From Limnohabitans sp. (GTDB lineage Bacteria > Pseudomonadota > Gammaproteobacteria > Burkholderiales > Burkholderiaceae_C), in NCBI GenBank assembly GCA_021300495.1, contig JAJTDK010000036.1, forward strand, positions 1-54,477: 54,477 nucleotides of DNA, written 5' to 3'. The notes under the pieces were generated by a model. The model was not told where the DNA came from. It was given only the letters and a program-made list of their open reading frames with translations, and did no database searches. A program made the translations under genes and the position numbers. Shown piece by piece: positions 26,935-34,838 of the stretch (the first letter of the stretch is position 1; every line of letters begins with the position of its first letter).

Positions 26935-28374
26935 GCGCGAGCAGCGCCGACCTTACGGTGATGGACTGGTGATTTGATGCTTTACCCACAAGAATTTGAT
27001 GTGATCGTTGTCGGCGGCGGCCATGCTGGCACCGAGGCCGCCTTGGCGTCTGCGCGCATGGGTTGTAAAACCCTCTTGTTGACGCACAACATTGAGACCT
27101 TAGGTCAGATGAGTTGCAACCCCTCTATTGGCGGCATTGGCAAAGGCCACCTGCTGAAAGAGGTCGATGCTTTGGGTGGCGCCATGGCCATCGCAACGGA
27201 CGAGGGCGGCATTCAGTTTCGCATTTTGAACAGCTCCAAAGGCCCTGCTGTGCGCGCTACGCGTGCCCAAGCAGACCGAATTTTGTACAAGGCGGCCATT
27301 CGCCGTCGTCTCGAGAACCAAGAAAACCTGTGGTTATTTCAGCAGGCTGTTGACGACCTCATGGTTGAGTCAAACGGCACAGAAGACCGTGTGGTGGGGG
27401 CTGTGACGCAAGTGGGCGTTCGCTTCCGATCAAAAACAGTGGTCTTAACGGCAGGCACGTTCCTAGATGGCAAGATCCATGTGGGTCTGGAAAATTATTC
27501 GGCCGGTCGGGCAGGAGACCCCCCTGCGGTGAGTTTGTCTGCTCGCTTGAAAGAACTTAAGTTGCCACAAGGCCGTTTGAAAACGGGTACACCACCGCGC
27601 TTAGATGGCCGCACCATTGACTTTTCAAAGTGCCAAGAACAGCCGGGAGACGGGATGCCTGGTGGCTTGAATGCCGAGGCCGGCGTTCCCGTTTTCAGCT
27701 TCATGGGGCGCGCAGACATGCACCCTGTTCATGGGAAAAATAGAAGGTGTTGGCCCAAGGTACTGCCCAAGCGTGGAAGACAAGATCAATCGGTTTGCCG
27801 ACAAGGACAGCCATCAGATTTTTTTAGAGCCCGAAGGTCTCACGACGCACGAGTTTTACCCCAACGGCATTTCAACCAGTTTGCCATTTGACATTCAATA
27901 CGCATTGGTCCGCTCCATGAAGGGGCTTGAGAATGCGCACATTCTGAGACCTGGCTATGCCATTGAATATGACTATTTTGACCCGCGCTCGTTGAAGAGC
28001 AGTTTTGAAACGCGCCAAATTGGCGGACTCTTTTTTGCGGGACAAATCAACGGTACAACGGGTTACGAAGAAGCGGCCTCGCAGGGCTTATTTGCTGGCA
28101 TCAATGCGGCGCTTCAATGTCGATCCTTGTCTGGTGTTGGCAATGACATGGGCGGCTCTTGGTTGCCCAGCCGCGACCAAGCTTATTTAGGTGTGTTGGT
28201 CGATGACCTTATTACCAAGGGCGTGACAGAGCCGTATCGCATGTTTACCAGCAGGGCAGAGTTCAGGTTGCAGCTGCGGGAAGATAACGCAGACATGCGC
28301 TTGACAGAGCTTGGCCGTCAAATAGGCTTGGTAGACGATGAGCGCTGGACTTCCTTTTGCACAAAGCGGGAAGC

Positions 28375-28390
28375 TGTTTCACGTGAAACA
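28375..28390. other. parS: parS centromere site 1 (perfect)
   Basis: TGTTTCACGTGAAACA is the exact 16-bp bacterial parS palindrome bound by ParB. It lies inside mnmG, where it encodes VSRET in the working frame. Confidence 0.95.
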
Positions 28391-28563
28391 GAGCGTCTGA
28401 AGTCTACGTGGGTCAATCCAAAAAACCTTCCCGAGGCGGAGTCTGCGCGTGTGTTGGGCAAGTCTATTGAGCATGAGCACAACCTGTTTGACTTGCTCCG
28501 TCGACCCGGCGTGAGTTATGAAGGCCTGATGTCCTTGGATGCAGGACGGTTTGTTGCAACAGC

Positions 28564-28579
28564 TGTTTCACGTGAAACA
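28564..28579. other. parS: parS centromere site 2 (perfect)
   Basis: A second exact TGTTTCACGTGAAACA, 189 bases after the first and in the same mnmG reading frame, again encoding AVSRET. Paired parS sites within mnmG next to parAB fit a chromosomal centromere near the origin. Confidence 0.95.
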
Positions 28580-28929
28580 TTGGGCGATCTCACAACATCC
28601 GTGATTGAACAGGTTGAGATTGCTGCCAAGTATTCTGGGTACATTGACCGCCAGAGGGTTGAGGTAGAGCGGGCCGCACATTTTGAAAATCTGAAGTTGC
28701 CCGCAAAACTTGACTACCTTCTGGTCTCCTCTTTGTCGATCGAGGCCCGACAAACCTTGTCCAAGCATCGTCCAGAAACCCTGGGCATGGCGTCCCGAAT
28801 TTCTGGAATTACCCCTGCAACCATTTCCTTGTTGCTGATTTATCTCAAAAGGGGTGGTTTTAAGGAGTTCGTTTCGGTCAAGCCCGAAGTGGCGGAGTCG
28901 GTTGCGGAAGGCCTGGAGAGTTTGGCGCC

Positions 28930-29640
28930 ATGACCGCCGCGGCCGAAGTGCCTGAAGTGGCGCTTCTTCAAGCGCTTTCCGTGGGCGGAAAGGCCTTAGG
29001 GCTGAATGTGACAGAGGCTCAGCAGCGACAGTTGTTGAGCTACATGGCGCTCATTCAAAAGTGGAACAAAGTCTATAACCTCACTGCTTTGAAAACGCCT
29101 CAGGAAATTTTGACTCACCATTTGTTAGACAGCTTGTCCTCAATTTCTCCCTTATTTCGCTATCTTGCTCAGGGCGCAAAGGGCGTCGACCAAGAAATCG
29201 AGTTGTTGGATGTGGGTTCAGGCGGCGGTTTGCCAGGTGTGGTGATTGCCATTTGCTGTCCCAGCATCCGTGTCACATGTGTCGATACGGTTTCTAAAAA
29301 GGCGGCATTTGTGCAACAGGTTGCCGCCAGTTTAAAGTTATCTAACTTGCGCGGGCTTCATGCGCGGGTAGAAAGCTTGAAGGGGCCGTTTGACGTCGTA
29401 TGCTCCCGAGCATTTGCCTCTTTGCCAGACTTTGTAAACTGGTCGGTTGGCGCCTTGTCCGAGCAGGGCGTTTGGATGGCCATGAAGGGCAAGTTGCCCG
29501 AAGCAGAGATGGCGGCGTTGCCTTCTTTTGCAGAAGTGTTTCACGTGGAACAACTCCAGGTTCCTGGTTTGGCGGCTGATCGTTGCATGGTCTGGATGAA
29601 AAAATCAGTAACTTTGTCTACTGAAGCAAGCGCGACCTGA
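28930..29640 (+). CDS. rsmG: 16S rRNA (guanine527-N7)-methyltransferase
   Basis: 236 residues. The gene overlaps mnmG by ATGA. Family marks are [28 protein letters not shown], the SAM-binding [17 protein letters not shown] and [13 protein letters not shown]. RsmG methylates G527 of 16S rRNA in the 530 loop; loss gives low-level streptomycin resistance. The mnmG-rsmG pair upstream of parAB is a classic origin-proximal arrangement. Confidence 0.96.
   Translation: MTAAAEVPEVALLQALSVGGKALGLNVTEAQQRQLLSYMALIQKWNKVYNLTALKTPQEILTHHLLDSLSSISPLFRYLAQGAKGVDQEIELLDVGSGGGLPGVVIAICCPSIRVTCVDTVSKKAAFVQQVAASLKLSNLRGLHARVESLKGPFDVVCSRAFASLPDFVNWSVGALSEQGVWMAMKGKLPEAEMAALPSFAEVFHVEQLQVPGLAADRCMVWMKKSVTLSTEASAT
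29537..29552. other. parS: parS-like site 3 (one mismatch)
   Basis: TGTTTCACGTGGAACA inside rsmG differs from the parS palindrome at one base (G for A at position 12). ParB usually tolerates such changes with weaker binding. Confidence 0.75.
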
Positions 29641-29680
29641 GTTTCGCCCCTTACACTTGGGCTCATTGAGAAAGCCTTTG

Positions 29681-30295
29681 ATGTTTGGAATTTCTGATTA
29701 CGGCGCTTTTGTTGCAGCCTTCGTGTTGCTGTTGTTCTTGCCTGGACCTGGCAATCTGGCCTTGATTACCTCTACCACCCAAGGCGGCATGAGGGGTGGC
29801 ACGGCCTCAGTTGCGGGTTTGATTTTGGGCGACCAAATTTTGTTGTGGATGACCGTTGCGGGTGTTGCGGCACTTCTGCAAACCTATCCGCATTTGTTTT
29901 TGGCCTTGAAATGGGTGGGCGCTGCTTACCTTGCTTGGTTGGGTTTTAGAATGGTCTTTGCAAAGCCGGGTGAGGGGCCATCGATCAAGATCACACCGGG
30001 TCACTATTTCAAAGAAACCATGTTCATCACCTTGCTCAATCCTAAGGCGATCATGTTTTACTTTGCTTTTTTCCCGCAGTTCATTGACCCCGAGCAACAC
30101 CAAGGAATGATAACTTTTGTATTCATGGCGGTGAACATTGCCGTTTTGGGCTTCCTGTACTGTTTTGGCGTTGTCCTCATCACCCACAGGATGGCAACAC
30201 GCCTTAGAGCGAACCCCAAAGTGTCTGGGTTCTTGCAAAAAATTGCTGGCTTGTTCTTAATCGGTTTTGGTCTGAAATTGGCCTTGGGCAAATAA
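29681..30295 (+). CDS. LysE/RhtB family amino-acid exporter
   Basis: 204 residues from the ATG at 29681; a TTG at 29657 is in frame but less likely. It has six hydrophobic segments and the family start GAFVAAFVLLLFLPGPGNLALI, then TQGGMRGGTASVAGLILGDQ. The central ETMFITLLNPKAIMFYFAFFPQF is typical of LysE/RhtB carriers that export amino acids or related metabolites. It is embedded between rsmG and parA on the same strand and is probably co-transcribed with them. Substrate unknown. Confidence 0.93.
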   Translation: MFGISDYGAFVAAFVLLLFLPGPGNLALITSTTQGGMRGGTASVAGLILGDQILLWMTVAGVAALLQTYPHLFLALKWVGAAYLAWLGFRMVFAKPGEGPSIKITPGHYFKETMFITLLNPKAIMFYFAFFPQFIDPEQHQGMITFVFMAVNIAVLGFLYCFGVVLITHRMATRLRANPKVSGFLQKIAGLFLIGFGLKLALGK

Positions 30296-30323
30296 TCGCT
30301 TCGTCGGAAAAAAAGAGTTACAA

Positions 30324-31094
30324 ATGGCAAAGATTTTCTGTGTTGCAAATCAAAAAGGTGGTGTTGGCAAGACCACGTCAGCGGTTAACTTGGCTGCGGG
30401 CTTGGCCAAAGTGGGGCAGCGTGTTTTGTTGGTTGACCTCGATCCACAGGGCAATGCAACCATGGGTTCGGGGGTTGACAAGCGGCAGTTAGAGCTCAGT
30501 GTGTACGATGTTTTATTAGAGTCGGCCAGCATTCAAGAGGCCGCCATTTTTTCAGAAAAATGTGGCTATCACGTTTTGGGCGCCAATCGCGAATTGGCCG
30601 GTGCAGAGGTTGAACTGGTTGACCTTGAAAGGCGCGACCAACGGTTGAAGTCAGCATTGGAAGTGGCAGACAAAGACTTTGACTTTGTCTTAATTGATTG
30701 CCCGCCGTCTTTGTCCATGCTCACCTTGAATGGTTTGTGTGCCGCGCATGGCGTGATTGTGCCGATGCAGTGCGAGTATTTTGCGCTGGAGGGGCTGACC
30801 GATTTGGTGAACACCATCAAGCAAGTGCATGCCAATTTGAACCCTGATTTGAAAATCATTGGTTTGCTGCGCGTCATGTTTGATCCGCGAATTACTTTGC
30901 AACAGCAAGTGAGTGAGCAACTTAAATCGCACTTTGGAGACAAAGTTTTTAACACGGTCATTCCTCGAAATGTGCGGCTGGCAGAGGCGCCTAGCTATGG
31001 TTTGCCAGGCGTTGTGTTTGACCCTTCTGCCAAAGGCAGCCAAGCGTTTGTAGAGTTTGCCAGGGAGTTGGTACAGCGCATTCCAACGCTTTAA
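30324..31094 (+). CDS. parA: Chromosome partitioning ATPase ParA (Soj)
   Basis: 256 residues, the chromosomal ParA length without an N-terminal DNA-binding extension. Deviant Walker A is KGGVGKTTSAVNLAAG (about residue 10), then VDLDPQGNATMGSGV, Walker B VLIDCPPSLSML and IPRNVRLAEAPSYGLP. It works with ParB and parS to segregate the origin region. It starts 28 bases after lysE. Confidence 0.97.
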   Translation: MAKIFCVANQKGGVGKTTSAVNLAAGLAKVGQRVLLVDLDPQGNATMGSGVDKRQLELSVYDVLLESASIQEAAIFSEKCGYHVLGANRELAGAEVELVDLERRDQRLKSALEVADKDFDFVLIDCPPSLSMLTLNGLCAAHGVIVPMQCEYFALEGLTDLVNTIKQVHANLNPDLKIIGLLRVMFDPRITLQQQVSEQLKSHFGDKVFNTVIPRNVRLAEAPSYGLPGVVFDPSAKGSQAFVEFARELVQRIPTL

Positions 31095-31112
31095 GGCCAC
31101 GAAAGCGCGTTG

Positions 31113-31667
31113 ATGGAAAATCCAATAGTTCTTATATTACCGGGTTGGCAGGGAAGTGGGCCTTCACATTGGCAAAGCCTTTGGACCCGTCAATATGCTG
31201 ATCAGCTTGTAGAGCAACATGACTGGATGAGGCCACTTCGCGGCGATTGGTTGGCGCGATTGGACGATGTGATGTCCGACTTGAGTGGGCCCGTCTTCTT
31301 GGTTGCACACAGTTTGGGTTGCATTCAAGTCGCAGCTTGGGCGCAAATTTCTGCACAATGCCACAAAGTCAAAGCGGCTTTGTTGGTTGCGCCTGGCGAC
31401 GTAGAGGCCTCGCCTGTGCAAGATGTTTTTTCAAGTTGGCGTCCGATTGCTTTGACTGCGCTGCCCTTCAAATCAATTTTAATTGGCAGTGAAAACGACC
31501 CTTATTGCACCCTTGCACGTGCAGAACAGTTTGCGCTGGCCTGGGGGTCTGAGTTTTTAAACTTGGGCGAATGCGGACACGTGAACGCAGAATCAAATTT
31601 GGGTGACTGGCCTGAAGGCCGCGCCTTGTTGAATGAATTGATGAAAGAAAAAAGACATGGTGACTAA
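31113..31667 (+). CDS. RBBP9/YdeN-type alpha/beta hydrolase
   Basis: 184 residues from the ATG at 31113 (a TTG precedes it). The fold marks are LPGWQGSGPSHWQSLW, the nucleophile in VAHSLGC (Ser), the aspartate in SENDPYC and the histidine in GECGHVNAES. RBBP9/YdeN proteins are small serine hydrolases of poorly known substrate. The gene sits between parA and parB, overlapping parB by 11 bases, so it is translated within the partition operon. I recall this insertion in other Burkholderiales genomes. Confidence 0.9.
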   Translation: MENPIVLILPGWQGSGPSHWQSLWTRQYADQLVEQHDWMRPLRGDWLARLDDVMSDLSGPVFLVAHSLGCIQVAAWAQISAQCHKVKAALLVAPGDVEASPVQDVFSSWRPIALTALPFKSILIGSENDPYCTLARAEQFALAWGSEFLNLGECGHVNAESNLGDWPEGRALLNELMKEKRHGD

Positions 31668-32583
31668 AAAACCAAAGGGCTTAGGCCGAGGGCTGGAAGC
31701 TTTATTGGGCCCTAAAGTGCAGGACGAACCCAGTTCGCCTCAGGCCGTTGAGGCGGCAGCCAATCGAACACCCAGTAGTTTGTCTTTGAGTGAGTTGGTG
31801 CCAGGCATGTACCAACCTCGAACACGAATGGACGAGGGCGCACTCTATGAGTTGGCCGAGTCCATCAAGGCTCAAGGCATCATGCAGCCCATCTTGGTTC
31901 GCAAGTTAAGTGATGGCCCCAATGCCGGCAAGTATGAAATCATTGCAGGGGAACGTCGTTTTCGCGCATCGCGACTGGCGGGTTTGAATGAGGTGCCAGT
32001 TTTGGTTCGCGATGTGCCCAATGAAGCGGCAGCGGCCATGGCCTTGATTGAGAACATTCAACGTGAAGACCTCAACCCGCTTGAAGAGGCTCATGGTTTA
32101 CAGCGCCTCATCAAAGAGTTTGGACTCACCCACGAAACAGCAGCCCAGGCTGTGGGACGCTCGCGTAGTGCGGCCAGCAACTTGCTTCGTTTGTTGAACT
32201 TGGCAGAGCCCGTGCAAACCATGCTGATGGCAGGTGACATTGACATGGGTCACGCCCGGGCATTGTTGGGTTTGGACAAGGCCGCTCAAATTACAGCGGC
32301 GAATCAAATCAGCGCCAAAAAAATGTCGGTGCGCGAAGCAGAGAGTTTGGTGAAAAAACTCAGCGCAGAATTTTCTTTGGTGCAACAAAAACCGAAAAAA
32401 GAAAAATCACGCGACATCAAACGCGTTGAAGAAGAACTCTCAGACTTGCTCATGGCGCAAGTCGAAGTGCGCGTTAAAAAGCGCGTGAAGCGGCACGGCC
32501 GTTTTGAGGAAATGGGTGAGCTGTCAATCCAGTTTGGATCACTCGACGAACTCAATGGGCTGATTGACAAGCTGCGCGGTTAA
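31657..32583 (+). CDS. parB: Chromosome partitioning protein ParB (Spo0J)
   Basis: 308 residues. The N-terminal KGLGRGLEALLGPK is the ParA-interacting peptide. The CTPase and arginine-rich box follow (IIAGERRFRASRLAGL), then the central helix-turn-helix (VGRSRSAASNLLRLLNL). The C-terminal dimerisation part is rich in lysine and glutamate. ParB loads at parS and spreads as a CTP-dependent clamp. Its likely sites at 28375, 28564 and 29537 lie 2-3 kb upstream. Confidence 0.97.
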   Translation: MVTKKPKGLGRGLEALLGPKVQDEPSSPQAVEAAANRTPSSLSLSELVPGMYQPRTRMDEGALYELAESIKAQGIMQPILVRKLSDGPNAGKYEIIAGERRFRASRLAGLNEVPVLVRDVPNEAAAAMALIENIQREDLNPLEEAHGLQRLIKEFGLTHETAAQAVGRSRSAASNLLRLLNLAEPVQTMLMAGDIDMGHARALLGLDKAAQITAANQISAKKMSVREAESLVKKLSAEFSLVQQKPKKEKSRDIKRVEEELSDLLMAQVEVRVKKRVKRHGRFEEMGELSIQFGSLDELNGLIDKLRG

Positions 32584-32590
32584 CGTCGTG

Positions 32591-32614
32591 AAAAAGGGCC
32601 CGCAGGCCCTTTTT
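32591..32614. terminator. Bidirectional terminator between parB and the FAD oxidase
   Basis: AAAAAGGGCC (32591-32600) and GGCCCTTTTT (32605-32614) form a perfect 10-bp stem with a four-base CGCA loop, with A and T tracts on either side. It serves both parB and the convergent oxidase gene, whose stop starts at 32615. Confidence 0.85.
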
Positions 32615-34039
32615 TCAGTGAAAGATTTTTCCGGGGTTCATGATGTTGTGAGGGTCTAAGGCTTGCTTCAAGGTGCGCATCATGTTGACAGCACCAACGC
32701 CCGCTTCTGTGACTAAGAAATCTATTTTGTGCAGGCCAATGCCATGCTCGCCAGTGCAGGTGCCGCCAAGGCGCAAGGCGCGGCTGACAAGTTTGTAATT
32801 CAGGTCTTCTGCAATCTCTCGCTCTTTTGGAATTTCAGGGTCGATCAAATAGCCAAAGTGAAAATTGCCATCACCGACGTGTCCGACCAAAAAGTAAGGC
32901 AAACCACTGGCTTCAGTTTCGGTCACAGAGTCAAGCAGGCAGTCTGCCAACTTGCTGATGGGCACGCAAGTGTCGGTGCTGATGGCTCGGCAGCCCGGCC
33001 TGCTTTGCAGCGCTGCAAAATAAGCATTGTGACGCGCCGTCCAAAGGCGTGTTCGCTCCTCTGGCGTGGTGGCCCATTCAAATGCATTGCCGCCCTGGTC
33101 GCTGGCAATTTCTTGAACCGTTTCGGCTTGCTCTTTCACGCCCGCTGGCGATCCATGAAACTCCATCAACAGCATGGGCTCTTCACGCAAGCCCAACTTG
33201 GCATAAGCGTTCACCATGCGAACGGTGTTGTGATCGATTAACTCAACACGCGCAATGGGCACGCCCAACTGAATCACTTGAATCACCGTTTGAACCGCTG
33301 CCTCAATGCTGGGGAATGAGCAGATGGCCGCTGAAATGGCTTCTGGCAAGGGGTAAAGCTTGACAGTGACTTCGGTCATCACGCCCAAGGTGCCTTCGCT
33401 GCCGACAAATAAACGTGTGAGGTCATAACCCGCACTTGATTTTTTGGCCCGGGTGCCTGTTCGAATAATTTCTCCAGAGGCTGTGACAACTTCAAGGGCC
33501 AATACATTCTCACGCATGGTGCCATAGCGAACGGCATTGGTGCCGCTGGCGCGTGTGGCGCTCATGCCGCCAAGGGTGGCATCGGCGCCTGGGTCGATGG
33601 GGAAAAACAAGCCCGTTGATTTGATTTCTTCGTTCAACTGTTTGCGGGTCACGCCTGGTTGCACCGTCACCGTGAGGTCTTCTGCGTTGATCGACAAAAC
33701 CTTGTTCATGCGTGTGAGGTCGATGCTGATACCGCCTTGAACGGCGAGCAAATGGCCCTCTAAAGATGAACCAACACCAAAAGGAATGACCGGCACTTTG
33801 TAGTCGCTGGCCAACTTGACGGCGTCGGCTACATCTTGTGTGCACTCGGCGAAGATCACGGCGGAGGGCGGGGGAACTGGCGCAAATGCAGATTCGTCGC
33901 GGCCGTGCTGCTCTCGAATAACCATGGCGGTTGAGCAGTTGTTGCCAAAGCGCGCCTTCAAAGCATCTATGAAAGCCTGGGGGACGGGGCGAGCGTTGAC
34001 GACGGGCGCTAAATGGGCGGCAGGCGTTGGTGCATTCAT
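32615..34039 (-). CDS. FAD-linked D-2-hydroxyacid (D-lactate/glycolate-type) dehydrogenase
   Basis: 474 residues from the ATG at 34039; the frame extends upstream but without family similarity. FAD-binding PCMH-type domain: IPFGVGSSLEGHL, VTVQPGVTRKQLNEE, GADATLGGMSATRASG and FVGSEGTLGVMTEVTVKL. The C-terminal cap has VGDGNFHFG and GTCTGEHGIGLHK. It belongs to the GlcD/Dld-type flavoproteins that oxidise D-2-hydroxy acids, passing electrons to cytochrome c or the quinone pool. No GlcE/GlcF partners are present, which favours the single-subunit D-lactate type. Confidence 0.9.
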   Translation of the reverse strand: MNAPTPAAHLAPVVNARPVPQAFIDALKARFGNNCSTAMVIREQHGRDESAFAPVPPPSAVIFAECTQDVADAVKLASDYKVPVIPFGVGSSLEGHLLAVQGGISIDLTRMNKVLSINAEDLTVTVQPGVTRKQLNEEIKSTGLFFPIDPGADATLGGMSATRASGTNAVRYGTMRENVLALEVVTASGEIIRTGTRAKKSSAGYDLTRLFVGSEGTLGVMTEVTVKLYPLPEAISAAICSFPSIEAAVQTVIQVIQLGVPIARVELIDHNTVRMVNAYAKLGLREEPMLLMEFHGSPAGVKEQAETVQEIASDQGGNAFEWATTPEERTRLWTARHNAYFAALQSRPGCRAISTDTCVPISKLADCLLDSVTETEASGLPYFLVGHVGDGNFHFGYLIDPEIPKEREIAEDLNYKLVSRALRLGGTCTGEHGIGLHKIDFLVTEAGVGAVNMMRTLKQALDPHNIMNPGKIFH

Positions 34040-34188
34040 GGTGAGGCTCCAAATAAAAGGGCGGTCTAAACAGGTGACATGACGGCGCACAATGACCATG
34101 AATGGAGAAATGTTCCCAAACTCGGTCAAAATCAGAGTTTACGCTGAGACCTGCATTTTTGCACTCGGCCACGTACAGGGAAAACACC

Positions 34189-34749
34189 ATGGGACACAGA
34201 CTGACACAAATCGCCACGCGAACAGGCGACGAAGGCACCACCGGCTTGGGCAACAACCAACGCGTGTCTAAAAATAGCTTGCGTGTGCACGCCATGGGCG
34301 ACGTGGATGAATTGAACTCGCACATTGGTTTGTTGTTGTGTGAAAAAATGCCAGAGGATGTTTGTGATTTGTTGGTCGAAGTTCAGCATCAACTTTTCAA
34401 TTTGGGCGGCGAGTTGTCCATTCCTGGCTTTGAGTTGCTAAAGGAAGAGGCTGTTTTGGTTCTGGATCAAGCTTTGGAAACATACAACGCAAAGTTGCCA
34501 AAGCTGGAAGAGTTCATCTTGCCGGCCGGCAATCGTGCGGCGGCCCAAGCGCACATTTGTCGCACGGTGGCCAGGCGTGCAGAGCGGGCAACCGTAGCTT
34601 TGGGCAATGAAGAGGCGCTGAATGATGCGCCCCGTCAATACTTAAACCGAATTTCCGATTTAATGTTTGTGCTCTCTCGGGTGTTGAACCGGATGGATGG
34701 CGGCACCGATGTTTATTGGAAAAGCGAGCGGATGAAAAGCAAGGACTGA
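34189..34749 (+). CDS. Corrinoid adenosyltransferase, PduO type
   Basis: 186 residues from the ATG at 34189, with AGGG ahead. The N-terminal TRTGDEGTTGLGNNQRVSK binds ATP, and the FILPAGNRAAAQAHICRTVARRAER helix carries the conserved arginines and glutamates of PduO-type enzymes. It adenosylates cob(I)alamin to make coenzyme B12. The window also encodes the B12-dependent methionine synthase, though that enzyme uses methylcobalamin. The gene is divergent from the FAD oxidase. Confidence 0.94.
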   Translation: MGHRLTQIATRTGDEGTTGLGNNQRVSKNSLRVHAMGDVDELNSHIGLLLCEKMPEDVCDLLVEVQHQLFNLGGELSIPGFELLKEEAVLVLDQALETYNAKLPKLEEFILPAGNRAAAQAHICRTVARRAERATVALGNEEALNDAPRQYLNRISDLMFVLSRVLNRMDGGTDVYWKSERMKSKD

Positions 34750-34838
34750 CAAAAGGCCGTCCTGAAGCATGAAACTGTCGCCAAAGCGCAAGCATTGGGG
34801 ATTTTCAGGGTGACAGGCGGCAACTCGCAGGCTAGGCT

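Larger units (their letters stand above)
26977..28933 (+). pseudogene. mnmG: tRNA U34 carboxymethylaminomethyl synthase MnmG (GidA), frameshifted in this sequence
   Basis: MnmG uses FAD and folate with MnmE to modify the wobble uridine of tRNAs. From the ATG at 26977 the FAD motif [15 protein letters not shown] and [17 protein letters not shown] are intact up to RADMHP. At about 27722-27728 the frame changes, and the other frame carries on as [16 protein letters not shown] through [11 protein letters not shown] and [16 protein letters not shown] to the stop at 28931-28933. About 26 codons (the QVPCWITHTN to RSP block of the family) are missing. Such a conserved gene is seldom lost, so an assembly error is a serious possibility. 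Two perfect parS sites lie in its 3' part, and rsmG overlaps its stop. Confidence 0.88.

Noticed and set aside
33510-34325. A 271-codon open frame overlapping the FAD oxidase gene on the same strand
   Set aside because: It is the wrong frame of the oxidase gene; the translation is Arg/His-rich with no domain features.
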